Part shown: positions 19,752-27,684 of the stretch, piece by piece
How the letters are laid out: each line of letters begins with the position of its first letter
Numbering within the stretch: position 1 is the first letter of the stretch
From: Ureibacillus sinduriensis BLB-1 = JCM 15800
GTDB taxonomy: Bacteria; Bacillota; Bacilli; Bacillales_A; Planococcaceae
Length of the DNA stretch: 64,000 nucleotides
Assembly: GCF_000772955.1 (NCBI RefSeq)
Contig: NZ_JPVO01000055.1
Location: forward strand, 248,001-312,000
Direction: 5' to 3'
The notes under the pieces: model-generated
Databases searched by the model: none
What the model was told of the DNA's origin: nothing
The model's input: only the letters and a program-made list of their open reading frames with translations
Program-made: the position numbers and the translations under genes

Positions 19752-20189
19752 ATGACCGCTGTAGAACAAGAATATTTAAAAGTAATTGTTTTTCAACTTG
19801 CTGATAAAGAATATGCAATTCCGGTATCAAATGTACAAGGTATCGAAAAACTAATGCATATTACACGTGTACCTAAAACGAGCAGCTTCGTAAAAGGTGT
19901 CATTAATTTGCGCGGAGTTGTCACGCCGCTGATTGATTTGCGGGAACGTTTCGGTCTCCCGGTATCAAATAATGAAGAGACGACAAGAATTATTATTATC
20001 ACACTCGAAGAAATGGAAGTCGGCTTTATTGTCGACTCAGCAAACGATGTGCTGGATATTCCTTTAAACGCGATTGAAGCCCAACCGGAGGTAGTTGGAT
20101 CCAATGAAGAAGATTTCATATCCGGTGTGGCAAAATTAGAAAATCGCTTATTAATTTTATTGCATCTGGACAAAGTGCTAAACCCATAG
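19752..20189 (+). CDS. cheW: Chemotaxis coupling protein CheW
   Basis: 145-residue single CheW domain: VFQLADKEYAIPVSNVQGIE at the start, VPKTSSFVKGVINLRGVVTP and GFIVDSANDVLDIP after it, LDKVLNP at the end. It couples receptors to CheA in signalling arrays. It lies directly after cheA; ribosome site GAGAGGTG. Confidence 0.97.
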   Translation: MTAVEQEYLKVIVFQLADKEYAIPVSNVQGIEKLMHITRVPKTSSFVKGVINLRGVVTPLIDLRERFGLPVSNNEETTRIIIITLEEMEVGFIVDSANDVLDIPLNAIEAQPEVVGSNEEDFISGVAKLENRLLILLHLDKVLNP

Positions 20190-20231
20190 ATAAACGTGGT
20201 GAATCTGTCATAAAGTAGGGATCTTTGAGCT

Positions 20232-20864
20232 ATGAGCGAAATTCAAAAAATAACATCGTTGCATTTGGATGTTTTAAAAGAAATTGGAAATATAGGTGCT
20301 GCGCATGCCGCGACGGCACTTTCCAGTTTGCTTTCCAGAAAAATTGATATGCGTGTTCCAAAGGTTGAGATGGTCTCTTTCAATGATATGATGGAACTTG
20401 CCGGTGGAGCGGAAACTGTTGTTGTGGGTATCTATCTTCGCATCGAAGGGGACTCGGAAGGAAGCATGTTCTTTATATTGCCAATCGAACAGGCAGACCG
20501 TTTCATACGGCGGTTAATAGGAGATGACCTATTTAGCTTCAGTAATACCAAGCTATCGGAGCTGGGTGTTTCAGCAATGCAGGAATTAGGAAATATTCTT
20601 TCGGGTTCGTACTTATCGGCTTTGTCGGACTTTACAGGTATGAAGATATTTCCAACTGTACCTGGATTAAGCGTGGATATGTTTGGTGCGATTATTAGTA
20701 CCGGACTAATCGAAATATCGGAGGTTAGTGACCAAGTCATTGTCATTAATACATCCATTTTTGAAGAAGGTTTTGATAATCGTAATGAAGTTCATGGGCA
20801 TTTCTTCTTACTACCAGATCCTGATTCATTCACTAATATCTTTAAGGCGTTGGGTGTTGGATAA
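20232..20864 (+). CDS. cheC: CheY-P phosphatase CheC
   Basis: 210 residues with two CheC active-site helices of E-x-x-N type: LKEIGNIGAAHAATALSSL (about 16-34) and AMQELGNILSGSYLSALSD (about 115-133). CheC dephosphorylates CheY-P and regulates the deamidase CheD by binding it. It sits directly upstream of cheD, one base apart (TAAAATG). Confidence 0.95.
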   Translation: MSEIQKITSLHLDVLKEIGNIGAAHAATALSSLLSRKIDMRVPKVEMVSFNDMMELAGGAETVVVGIYLRIEGDSEGSMFFILPIEQADRFIRRLIGDDLFSFSNTKLSELGVSAMQELGNILSGSYLSALSDFTGMKIFPTVPGLSVDMFGAIISTGLIEISEVSDQVIVINTSIFEEGFDNRNEVHGHFFLLPDPDSFTNIFKALGVG

Positions 20865-20865
20865 A

Positions 20866-21369
20866 ATGATCACGTCACATACTAGTCAAGTCATAAAGGT
20901 TGGTATCGCACAATTGGATGTTGTCAAAATGCCGGATACAATACGTACTTCAGGTTTAGGCTCCTGCGTAGGTGTTGTATTATATGATGAAACAAAAAAC
21001 ATAGCTGGACTAGTTCATATAATGTTGCCCGATTCAAGTTTAGCGAGAACGGAAACGATAAACGCTGCAAAATTTGCAAACACTGGTATTAAAGCACTTA
21101 TAGATATGCTGAAATTAGCCGGGGTTCAACCGTTCCGCCTGAAGGCAAAAATTGCTGGTGGTGCACAAATGTTTAAATTTTCATCCGACAATGATTCAAT
21201 GCGGATTGGCCCCCGAAATGTAGAAGCGGTGAAAAGAGAGCTCGTCAAAAATAGCATACCACTGATCGCTGAAGATACGGGTGGCAATAGTGGAAGAACG
21301 ATTGAGTTCAACCCTGGGACTTGTCTATTGAGTATACGAACAGTAAATCAGGGAGTGAATGAAATATAA
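20866..21369 (+). CDS. cheD: Chemoreceptor glutamine deamidase CheD
   Basis: 167 residues from ATG 20866, immediately after the cheC stop; a longer frame inside cheC is not a credible start. The catalytic Cys is C34 (SGLGSCVGVVLYD), the His is H51 (GLVHIMLPDS), and the GGAQMF motif follows. CheD deamidates receptor glutamines and, with CheC, forms an adaptation loop. The stop overlaps the next gene by one base. Confidence 0.96.
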   Translation: MITSHTSQVIKVGIAQLDVVKMPDTIRTSGLGSCVGVVLYDETKNIAGLVHIMLPDSSLARTETINAAKFANTGIKALIDMLKLAGVQPFRLKAKIAGGAQMFKFSSDNDSMRIGPRNVEAVKRELVKNSIPLIAEDTGGNSGRTIEFNPGTCLLSIRTVNQGVNEI

Positions 21370-21746
21370 TGTTTGGATCGATATTTTATAACTTTTGGGC
21401 GGCTATATTAGGCTTTTCAATTTATTTCTTTAGCACACTCACGGACTCCACGATTCCACTGAATAGTCTTGTTGGCTCCTTTATAGCTGCTGTTTGTTCA
21501 TTTTTAGTTATGTATGCTATTCGTTTATTATTGGGGTATATATTCTATACACCGAAAGATGAATTGTTCAAGGGCTTGAATAAAGAAAATGAGCAAATAC
21601 GGCAGCAAATGGAAGCTCGCATGAACGCTGAGGCGTCCGCTTCTGGAGGCAGCAATTCTACCTTGGAATTTAAAGACCAAAGTTCAGAAGAAATAGCAAA
21701 AGTTGTTCAAACGATGATGCTTCAAGATGAGTCAATAAAAAAGTAA
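21369..21746 (+). CDS. Unrecognised two-helix membrane protein at the end of the fla/che operon
   Basis: 125 residues, not recognised. Two membrane helices (about residues 4-24 and 33-58) precede a charged cytoplasmic tail with coiled-coil propensity (NKENEQIRQQMEARMN), a Ser/Gly-rich stretch and a C-terminal helix (SSEEIAKVVQTMMLQDESIKK). It starts inside the cheD stop (TAATG), so it is almost certainly co-translated with cheD, yet B. subtilis has sigD directly after cheD. A terminator follows. A role in chemotaxis or motility is inferred from position only. Confidence 0.8.
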   Translation: MFGSIFYNFWAAILGFSIYFFSTLTDSTIPLNSLVGSFIAAVCSFLVMYAIRLLLGYIFYTPKDELFKGLNKENEQIRQQMEARMNAEASASGGSNSTLEFKDQSSEEIAKVVQTMMLQDESIKK

Positions 21747-21792
21747 TTACTTATCAATTTTAGTATATTGTTATGAGCAAAATTCAATCTTT

Positions 21793-21821
21793 AAAGAGTC
21801 GAGAATACGGCTCTTTTTTTT
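21793..21821 (+). terminator. Terminator closing the fla/che operon before sigD
   Basis: AAAGAGTC (21793-21800) pairs with GGCTCTTT (21809-21816) around an eight-base loop and runs into a tract of T. It lies 47 bases after the last fla/che gene. Its presence implies that much of the operon message stops before sigD unless it is read through. Confidence 0.85.
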
Positions 21822-21909
21822 GTTCCAATGACTTCGGCAACTTACCATTTTTCTTTCCTCTATATTAAATCTTGGATTGGGAGGGAATAAATTAAGTTTT
21901 ATAGAAATG

Positions 21910-21938
21910 TGTGTTTTTTTTCTATCATTTGATATAAT
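21910..21938 (+). promoter_or_regulatory. Candidate extended -10 promoter for sigD
   Basis: TGATATAAT (21930-21938) is an extended -10 (TGn plus perfect TATAAT). The -35 region 17 bases upstream (TGTGTT) is a poor match, which is tolerated with an extended -10. Transcription would start near 21945 and give a leader of about 210 bases before sigD. Together with the terminator upstream, this suggests that sigD has its own vegetative promoter here. Confidence 0.6.
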
Positions 21939-21944
21939 ATTGAA

Positions 21945-22155
21945 TAGTAAGGAAATTACAATGAAGGATCAAATTATAGGTTAAAAATACCTATTCAATA
22001 ATAGGGTTATACAATTCGAATGAATTGATTTTTGTGTAGGCTAAAAGTATTGGTCGTCTAATTATCATGGAGAAGTTTGCCTTGAAATGGGTTGATAGGG
22101 CGCTACTCTCAGAATTGTGTATTCTAGTAAATGATTTTAGTGTGAGGTGGATTAT
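21945..22155 (+). promoter_or_regulatory. Leader region of sigD with competing short hairpins
   Basis: No open frame with a ribosome site is visible. ATAGGT (21976-21981) can pair with ACCTAT (21989-21994), and CCTATT (21990-21995) can instead pair with AATAGG (22000-22005); the two stems share bases and exclude each other. The stems are short and AT-rich, so they may be chance. No match to the sigma-D promoter pattern was found in this leader. Confidence 0.3.
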
Positions 22156-22923
22156 ATGGTACAACTTCAAGCAGACAATGAACAATCTCTTTGGAATTGC
22201 TGGATCAATGATCGAGATCCAGATGCAGGTAATATGCTTATAAAAAAATATCAATCCTTAGTATCCTATCATGTCCAGCGAATTGGTGCGAGTGTTCCCA
22301 AAAATGTATCACGTGATGATTTAATGAGTTTGGGCATGATGGGGCTATTTGATGCTTTAAATAAGTTTGATATAAATAGGGATCTAAAATTCGATACATA
22401 TGCTTCCTTCCGTGTTCGGGGAGCCATTATAGATGGACTAAGAAAAGAAGATTGGCTACCGCGTTCAGCGCGTGAAAAGGCAAAAAAAATGGAAGCTCAA
22501 ATTGAGAAGTTGGAGCAGCAGTTAATGCGCAGCGTGTCGCCTGATGAGCTGGCGCAGCATATGGAACTGTCGGTCGAAGAGGTATACCAAACAGTACAAG
22601 AGCATTTCTTCTCAAGTGTGTTATCCATTAATGAACAACAAGATCAGGAAGAATCAGAAGGTATGGCTTTTGTCATCAAAGATGAGCGAACAAAAACTCC
22701 TGAACAAGAAGCAGTGCACATGGAACTAATCAAGGATCTTTCCGAAAATATTAAAAACCTTAGTGAAAAAGAACAACTTGTTTTAAGTTTGTTTTACACA
22801 GAGGAATTGACATTGACTGAAATTGGTGAAATGCTCAGTTTATCGACATCCCGAATATCACAAATCCATTCTAAAGCATTATTTAAATTAAGAAAGCTTC
22901 TTTCTGATGAAGTAATAAGCTAA
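22156..22923 (+). CDS. sigD: Motility sigma factor SigD
   Basis: 255 residues from ATG 22156 (ribosome site GTGAGGTGG). An FliA/SigD-type sigma-70 factor: region 2 with KFDTYASFRVRGAIIDGLRK (about 76-95), the SigD/FliA-typical WLPRSAREKAKK region 3, and region 4 (LVLSLFYTEELTLTEIGEML, then STSRISQIHSKAL). It directs late flagellar, chemoreceptor and autolysin genes. Two bends from the B. subtilis pattern: an upstream terminator and a candidate own promoter. Confidence 0.96.
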   Translation: MVQLQADNEQSLWNCWINDRDPDAGNMLIKKYQSLVSYHVQRIGASVPKNVSRDDLMSLGMMGLFDALNKFDINRDLKFDTYASFRVRGAIIDGLRKEDWLPRSAREKAKKMEAQIEKLEQQLMRSVSPDELAQHMELSVEEVYQTVQEHFFSSVLSINEQQDQEESEGMAFVIKDERTKTPEQEAVHMELIKDLSENIKNLSEKEQLVLSLFYTEELTLTEIGEMLSLSTSRISQIHSKALFKLRKLLSDEVIS

Positions 22924-22949
22924 ATGGATGAAAATTGAGGTGAGGAGTA

Positions 22950-23249
22950 GTGAGTCTAAAAGCGCTTGAACTTCAAATTGCCCTACCGAAGACCTTTGAT
23001 GCAGGAAAAATGGCTGATCAGCATCAGCAAAATGTGGTTGGCCAACAAATAGATGCGAACGAAGCGTTAAAAAGGGAAATTAAGAAAAAACAACTACAGG
23101 TTAATGACACTGAAAAGTCAGATAAAATCACTGAAAATAAACAACGACAAAATCATGAAGAACATTTACCTGAAGAAAAAGAGCATGAAAAAGAAGAAAA
23201 AGAGGCACAACATCCTTTTAAAGGTAATTTTATTGATTTTAGTGGATAG
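22950..23249 (+). CDS. Small unknown protein between sigD and swrB
   Basis: 99 residues from GTG 22950 (ribosome site GAGGTGAGGAG). No membrane segment and no known domain that I recognise. The N-terminus (LELQIALPKTFDAGKMADQH) and the C-terminus (HPFKGNFIDFSG) look conserved-type, while the middle is a very charged, Lys/Glu-rich low-complexity stretch. I recall similar short proteins beginning with an LQ-x-x-LP-x-T motif near flagellar genes in other Firmicutes, but cannot verify it. In B. subtilis swrB directly follows sigD. Confidence 0.75.
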   Translation: MSLKALELQIALPKTFDAGKMADQHQQNVVGQQIDANEALKREIKKKQLQVNDTEKSDKITENKQRQNHEEHLPEEKEHEKEEKEAQHPFKGNFIDFSG

Positions 23250-23258
23250 GAGAGCGGT

Positions 23259-23840
23259 ATGGTCGCAAGTCTTGTTATCATTTTGATTATTTCGCAGCTC
23301 ATTTGTTATTATTTCATCGTTATTTTAAATACAAAAATAGCTAAATTTAAGGATTTGGAAAAACGGCAAGATCAGCTGATCCGTGAAATGGACGACGCAA
23401 TAAGTATATATCTAGTGGAAATGAAGGAAGAAAATGATCGGCTCATTGAAGAACTTTCACTAATCAAACAAAATGAGCGCAATCATGAAAGAAAAGATCA
23501 AAACATGGCAATGATGAATTCGGAAGAAAGGAAGACGATTTCCGAAGTTACCCGAAATGATATGGAGGGTAAAGTAGGTGTATTACAGTCCAATGCACCA
23601 AAAGCAACCATTTCAAAAAAAATGGCGACAAATGCTTATAAACAACAAAGATTAAGCGAGGTTCCTTCTGAAGCTAGACAGGAACATAATGAGGAAGTGG
23701 AAAAAGATAATTCCTCCCTGCCTTCTTTCGAACAAAAGGTACTTAACCTTCATAAGCAAGGAAAGTCAATTGACGAAATTGCAAAATTAACGCAAAAAGG
23801 TAAAACAGAAATAGAACTGTTAATTAAGTTCCATGCATAA
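23259..23840 (+). CDS. swrB: SwrB-like flagellar maturation protein
   Basis: 193 residues. One N-terminal membrane helix (residues 1-22), a coiled coil (about 25-75), a charged linker and a C-terminal helix-turn-helix-like module (EQKVLNLHKQGKSIDEIAKL, then KGKTEIELLIKFHA). This plan and the place between sigD and rpsB match SwrB (YlxL) of B. subtilis, which promotes flagellar basal-body maturation and swarming. Overall identity to SwrB is probably low outside the C-terminus. Confidence 0.82.
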   Translation: MVASLVIILIISQLICYYFIVILNTKIAKFKDLEKRQDQLIREMDDAISIYLVEMKEENDRLIEELSLIKQNERNHERKDQNMAMMNSEERKTISEVTRNDMEGKVGVLQSNAPKATISKKMATNAYKQQRLSEVPSEARQEHNEEVEKDNSSLPSFEQKVLNLHKQGKSIDEIAKLTQKGKTEIELLIKFHA

Positions 23841-23853
23841 AATTGTTGCATGA
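23833..23853. promoter_or_regulatory. Inverted repeat overlapping the rpsB -35 box
   Basis: CATGCA (23833-23838) and TGCATG (23848-23853) form a perfect six-base inverted repeat with a nine-base spacer. The right arm contains most of the -35 hexamer of the rpsB promoter and the left arm covers the swrB stop. It could be an operator or could be chance. Confidence 0.3.
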
Positions 23854-23875
23854 AAAAAGTTAGTGTGATATATTA
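23847..23875 (+). promoter_or_regulatory. Sigma-A promoter of rpsB
   Basis: TTGCAT (23847-23852), a 17-base spacer and TATATT (23870-23875) with TGA directly upstream of the -10, making an extended -10. Transcription should begin near 23882. It separates the ribosomal genes from the motility genes, although no terminator follows swrB. Confidence 0.75.
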
Positions 23876-23896
23876 TCAATTGGTGTTAATTACACA

Positions 23897-23961
23897 CGCA
23901 TTTTGATGTAGTAAGTGGTGCTTTTTGAATAAAAAGTTGCTTGTTATAGATGAAAAATGCG
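23897..23961 (+). promoter_or_regulatory. Structured rpsB leader
   Basis: CGCATTTT (23897-23904) pairs with AAAATGCG (23954-23961); inside this arm CTTTTT/AAAAAG and GTAAG/CTTGT segments allow further pairing. The helix ends next to a first GGAGG (23961-23965) that is followed by the true ribosome site TAGGAGG (23982-23988). Ribosomal protein S2 represses its own leader in other bacteria, so this is a candidate for such control; no match to a known motif can be claimed. Confidence 0.4.
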
Positions 23962-23996
23962 GAGGAAAAAAACCAAAACATTAGGAGGAAACACAC

Positions 23997-24719
23997 ATGT
24001 CAGTAATTTCAATGAAACAATTACTTGAAGCTGGTGTACATTTCGGTCACCAAACTCGCCGTTGGAATCCAAAAATGAAAAAATACATTTTTGTTGAACG
24101 TAACGGTATCTACATTATCGATTTACAAAAAACGGTTAAAAAATTAGAAGAAGCTTACGACTTCATGCGCCAAGTTGGCCAAGATGGCGGTAAAGTACTT
24201 TTCGTAGGTACTAAAAAACAAGCTCAAGAAGCTATCAAAGACGAAGCTGAACGTTCTGGTAACTACTACATCAACCAACGTTGGTTGGGTGGTACATTAA
24301 CTAACTTCGGTACGATCCAAAAACGTGTTGCTCGTATGAAAGCAATCGAAAAAATGGAAGAAGACGGTACTTTCGAAGTCCTTCCTAAAAAAGAAGTTAT
24401 TCAACTTAAAAAAGAACACGAACGTCTTGTTAAATTCTTAGGCGGTATCCGTGATATGGCTGGTATTCCAGACGTTATGTTCGTGGTTGACCCACGTAAA
24501 GAGCGTATCGCTGTTGCTGAAGCTCGTAAATTAAATATTCCTATCGTAGGAATTGTTGATACAAACTGTGATCCAGATGAAATCGACTATGTAATTCCTG
24601 CAAACGATGATGCTATCCGCGCTGTTAAATTATTAACTGCTAAAATGGCTGACGCTCTAATCGAGTCTAAACAAGGTGAAACAGAAGCTCCAGCTGAAGA
24701 AGTAGTAGCTGCTGAGTAA
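23997..24719 (+). CDS. rpsB: 30S ribosomal protein S2
   Basis: 240 residues. Begins [20 protein letters not shown] and contains [18 protein letters not shown] and the [19 protein letters not shown] signature of S2. The acidic Ala/Glu-rich tail is normal. Codon use is strongly biased as in a highly expressed gene. Followed by three consecutive RNA hairpins before tsf. Confidence 0.98.
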   Translation: MSVISMKQLLEAGVHFGHQTRRWNPKMKKYIFVERNGIYIIDLQKTVKKLEEAYDFMRQVGQDGGKVLFVGTKKQAQEAIKDEAERSGNYYINQRWLGGTLTNFGTIQKRVARMKAIEKMEEDGTFEVLPKKEVIQLKKEHERLVKFLGGIRDMAGIPDVMFVVDPRKERIAVAEARKLNIPIVGIVDTNCDPDEIDYVIPANDDAIRAVKLLTAKMADALIESKQGETEAPAEEVVAAE

Positions 24720-24741
24720 TTCACTACAAGAAAACTTGGCG

Positions 24742-24817
24742 AGTAGCTAAGCTTTTCTTGATGACAAGCCTTAGTTGCTCTTTTGCGGCTAGGGAAGTGA
24801 TAAACTTTCTTAGCTGC
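24742..24817 (+). other. Two strong RNA hairpins after rpsB
   Basis: First hairpin: 24742-24754 pairs with 24766-24779 over 13 pairs with one bulged C and a loop of 11. Second hairpin: GCGGCTAGGGAAG (24785-24797) pairs with CTTTCTTAGCTGC (24805-24817) over 13 pairs, three of them GU, around TGATAAA. The right arms share CTTAGYTGC, so arms can also swap partners. A terminator follows at once. The function is unknown; attenuation or 3' end protection are options. Confidence 0.55.
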
Positions 24818-24821
24818 CTAC

Positions 24822-24862
24822 AAAAGGTGATAAGTGGATGAACCCTCTTATCACCTTTTTTT
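24822..24862 (+). terminator. Terminator between rpsB and tsf
   Basis: AAAAGGTGATAAG (24822-24834) pairs perfectly with CTTATCACCTTTT (24847-24859) around a 12-base loop and ends in T. Thirteen perfect pairs plus a T tract make an efficient intrinsic terminator. Downstream, 24863-25030 contains TTGACA (24912-24917), but no -10 at a normal distance, so how tsf is transcribed is unclear: read-through or an undetected promoter. Confidence 0.88.
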
Positions 24863-25030
24863 AGAAAGAAAAGCCGGAGGTGCTGTTCAGCTTCAATGAC
24901 AACTCGGATTATTGACAAAAGGACTCTGTCTTATAGAGCAATATAGTTGGACGAGGGGCTGGCACCTTAAGCTGGACAATTTACCCGATTAAAAAAATTA
25001 AATAACTGAAACCCAAGGAGGAAACTTCAA

Positions 25031-25915
25031 ATGGCAATTACTGCACAATTAGTAAAAGAACTTCGCGAAAAAACTGGCGCAGGTATGATGGATTGTAAAA
25101 AAGCTTTAGTACAAACAGATGGTGATATCGACGCTGCCGTTGATTTCTTACGTGAAAAAGGTCTATCTTCAGCTGCTAAAAAAGCTGACCGTATCGCTGC
25201 AGAAGGGACAACTTATATCCTTGCTGAAGGAAATGAGGCTGTAATCTTAGAAGTTAACGCTGAAACTGACTTCGTAGCAAAAAATGAAAAATTCCAAGTA
25301 CTTGTTTCTGAATTGGCAAAACAAATCTTGGCTGCAAAACCGGAATCAGTAGAAGCTGCATTAGAACTTACAAACGCTGAAGGTGTTAAAATTGAAGATC
25401 AAATTTCAACAGCTGTAGCAACAATCGGAGAAAAAATCACTCTTCGCCGTTTCGAAGTGAAAACTAAAACTGATGCAGATGCTTACGGTTCTTACCTGCA
25501 CATGGGTGGACGCATTGGTGTATTAGTAGTTCTAGAAGGTTCTACGGATGAGTCAGCTGCTAAAGATGTAGCTATGCACATCGCTGCTATCAATCCTCAA
25601 TATGTATCACGTGACGAAGTTTCAGAAGAAGTAGTTGACCGTGAGCGTAAAGTGTTAACAGAACAAGCTCTAAATGAAGGTAAACCAGAAAATATCGTTG
25701 CTAAAATGGTAGAAGGCCGTCTTGGTAAATTCTTCGAAGACATTTGCTTGCTTGATCAAACTTTCGTTAAAAACTCAGATCAAAAAGTGCGTGATTTCGT
25801 GAAATCAACTGGTGGTAACATTACTTCATTCGTACGCTTTGCTGTTGGTGAAGGTATCGAAAAACGCGAAGACAACTTTGCTGAAGAAGTTATGAACCAA
25901 GTTAAAGGTAACTAA
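25031..25915 (+). CDS. tsf: Elongation factor Ts
   Basis: 294 residues. The N-terminal [18 protein letters not shown] and the [10 protein letters not shown] motif define EF-Ts, the nucleotide exchange factor of EF-Tu. C-terminal core domains are complete. Preceded by a good ribosome site (AAGGAGGAA) and by a long leader after the rpsB terminator. Confidence 0.98.
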   Translation: MAITAQLVKELREKTGAGMMDCKKALVQTDGDIDAAVDFLREKGLSSAAKKADRIAAEGTTYILAEGNEAVILEVNAETDFVAKNEKFQVLVSELAKQILAAKPESVEAALELTNAEGVKIEDQISTAVATIGEKITLRRFEVKTKTDADAYGSYLHMGGRIGVLVVLEGSTDESAAKDVAMHIAAINPQYVSRDEVSEEVVDRERKVLTEQALNEGKPENIVAKMVEGRLGKFFEDICLLDQTFVKNSDQKVRDFVKSTGGNITSFVRFAVGEGIEKREDNFAEEVMNQVKGN

Positions 25916-25935
25916 TATAAATAATAAGTATAATT

Positions 25936-25963
25936 AGGGGACACACCAGTGTTCCCTATTTTT
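25936..25963 (+). terminator. Terminator after tsf
   Basis: AGGGGACAC (25936-25944) pairs with GTGTTCCCT (25949-25957), nine pairs with one GU and a four-base loop, followed by ATTTTTC. It lies 20 bases after the tsf stop. Confidence 0.75.
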
Positions 25964-26021
25964 CAAGGGATTGAAAAAACGCATATATTTTGAAGAATAA
26001 ATTGAATTACGGAGGTTTACT

Positions 26022-26747
26022 ATGAGTGTGCCACAATATGAACGTGTAGTTATAAAAATTAGCGGTGAGGCATTAGCAGGAGAAGCAGGCTACGGTTTAT
26101 CACCAAAAATTATTAAGTCAGTTGCAGAAGATATAAAAGAGGTCGTGGAACTAGGGGTAGAAGTTGCAGTAGTAGTTGGTGGAGGAAATATCTGGCGCGG
26201 AAAAATCGGCAGCGAAATGGGTATGGACCGCGCATCTGCCGATTACATGGGAATGCTAGCCACGGTTATGAATTCATTAGCTCTTCAAGATGCTCTTGAA
26301 AAACTTGAAATTGAAACACGTGTTCAATCTTCCATTGTTATGACACAAGTAGCAGAGCCTTACATACGCAGAAAGGCAGTTCGTCATCTTGAAAAGAAAC
26401 GTGTTGTGATTTTTGCTGCTGGTACAGGTAACCCATTCTTCTCTACAGACACGACAGCAGCTTTGCGTGCTGCGGAAATTGATGCAGATGCAATTCTGAT
26501 GGCAAAAAATAATGTAGATGGTGTTTACTCTGCTGATCCAAAAACTGATTCAACTGCTGTTAAATATGACACACTCACATATTTAGACGTAATTCAACAA
26601 GGATTACAGGTAATGGATTCAACTGCTTCCACTTTATGTATGGACAACGATATCCCATTAATAGTATTCTCTATTATGAATAAAGGAAATATTAAACGAG
26701 CAGTACTCGGTGATAAAATCGGTACAGTTGTTAGGAGGAACTTTTAA
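26022..26747 (+). CDS. pyrH: UMP kinase
   Basis: 241 residues of the amino acid kinase family. [31 protein letters not shown] and [20 protein letters not shown] are visible. It phosphorylates UMP to UDP, with UTP and GTP as effectors. It shares its last base with the frr start (TAATG), so the two genes are coupled. Confidence 0.98.
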   Translation: MSVPQYERVVIKISGEALAGEAGYGLSPKIIKSVAEDIKEVVELGVEVAVVVGGGNIWRGKIGSEMGMDRASADYMGMLATVMNSLALQDALEKLEIETRVQSSIVMTQVAEPYIRRKAVRHLEKKRVVIFAAGTGNPFFSTDTTAALRAAEIDADAILMAKNNVDGVYSADPKTDSTAVKYDTLTYLDVIQQGLQVMDSTASTLCMDNDIPLIVFSIMNKGNIKRAVLGDKIGTVVRRNF

Positions 26748-27304
26748 TGCCTAAACAAGTATTAGCACAAGCAAAAGAAAGAATGGAAAAATCAATCTCT
26801 GCATTTTCTCGTGAATTAGCTTCAATTCGTGCAGGCCGTGCAAATGCGTCACTTTTAGACAGAATTTCAGTTGATTACTACGGCGCTCCGACACCTGTAA
26901 ATCAATTAGCAGGTATTTCTGTACCTGAAGCACGACTTTTAGTGATTCAACCTTACGACAAGTCAATCCTAGGTGAAATTGAAAAAGCGATTATGAAATC
27001 GGATATCGGAATCACTCCGACAAATGATGGAAATGTTATTCGCTTAACAATCCCGGCTTTAACGGAAGAACGTCGTAAAGAGCTAGTAAAAGTTGTGAAT
27101 AAAGAAGCAGAAAATGCAAAAGTAGCCATCCGTAACGTTCGCCGTGATGGTAATGATGATTTGAAAAAATTAGAGAAAAACGGCGAAATTACAGAAGATG
27201 ATTTACGCGGTTTTGGTGATGATATTCAAAAATTAACGGATGATTATATCGTTAAAGTGGACCAATTAGCAAAAGATAAAGAAAAAGAAATCTTATCTGT
27301 ATAA
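26747..27304 (+). CDS. frr: Ribosome recycling factor
   Basis: 185 residues. The N-terminal helix holds [17 protein letters not shown]-like residues ([20 protein letters not shown]) and the [12 protein letters not shown] and IPALTEERR segments follow. It splits post-termination ribosomes together with EF-G. Ends with a terminator 82 bases downstream. Confidence 0.98.
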   Translation: MPKQVLAQAKERMEKSISAFSRELASIRAGRANASLLDRISVDYYGAPTPVNQLAGISVPEARLLVIQPYDKSILGEIEKAIMKSDIGITPTNDGNVIRLTIPALTEERRKELVKVVNKEAENAKVAIRNVRRDGNDDLKKLEKNGEITEDDLRGFGDDIQKLTDDYIVKVDQLAKDKEKEILSV

Positions 27305-27386
27305 GAAACGTGCTTGAGTTGTGTTTATATTTATCATTTGCAAAACTTTTGTAAATCTAAATGAATGATGAACTAATTCAAGAGTA

Positions 27387-27416
27387 GGGCGTCCTATTAG
27401 TTGGGACGTCTTTTTT
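27387..27416 (+). terminator. Terminator after frr
   Basis: GGCGTCC (27388-27394) pairs with GGACGTC (27404-27410), seven pairs with one GU, followed by six T. It closes the pyrH-frr unit. Bases 27417-27534 hold no open frame or motif that I can name. Confidence 0.8.
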
Positions 27417-27534
27417 CAATGCAGGACACTTATTTTGCCTAAGATTTAATTCATCAGTCAAGATAACCGATGTGTTTTAGATGGACCAATACATAATCAA
27501 GTTGAAAATATTGGGGAATTATACGAGAGAACGT

Positions 27535-27563
27535 AAGACACAATCATTAGTTTTTGTTATGAT
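27535..27563 (+). promoter_or_regulatory. Candidate extended -10 promoter for uppS
   Basis: AAGACA (27535-27540), a 17-base spacer and TATGAT (27558-27563) preceded by TGT, an extended -10. It follows the frr terminator and would give a leader of about 115 bases for the uppS-cdsA-dxr-rasP unit. Confidence 0.55.
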
Positions 27564-27684
27564 TAGAAAAATACAGTTTTCGCTAATTTACACGAAAAAG
27601 GATATTGAAGATAACCTTGGAATACTGGGATCGCAGTTTTGAAAAGAAAAACGTCCAAAAAGTTGTCAGGTGGGGGAATTGCTG

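Noticed and set aside
20728-20865. Longer cheD starting inside cheC
   Set aside because: The 46 extra residues are the out-of-frame reading of cheC; ATG 20866 gives the family-typical start.
24912-24937. Promoter for tsf (TTGACA with TATAGA)
   Set aside because: The -35 is perfect but the spacer is only 14 bases, and no other -10 lies at a normal distance.
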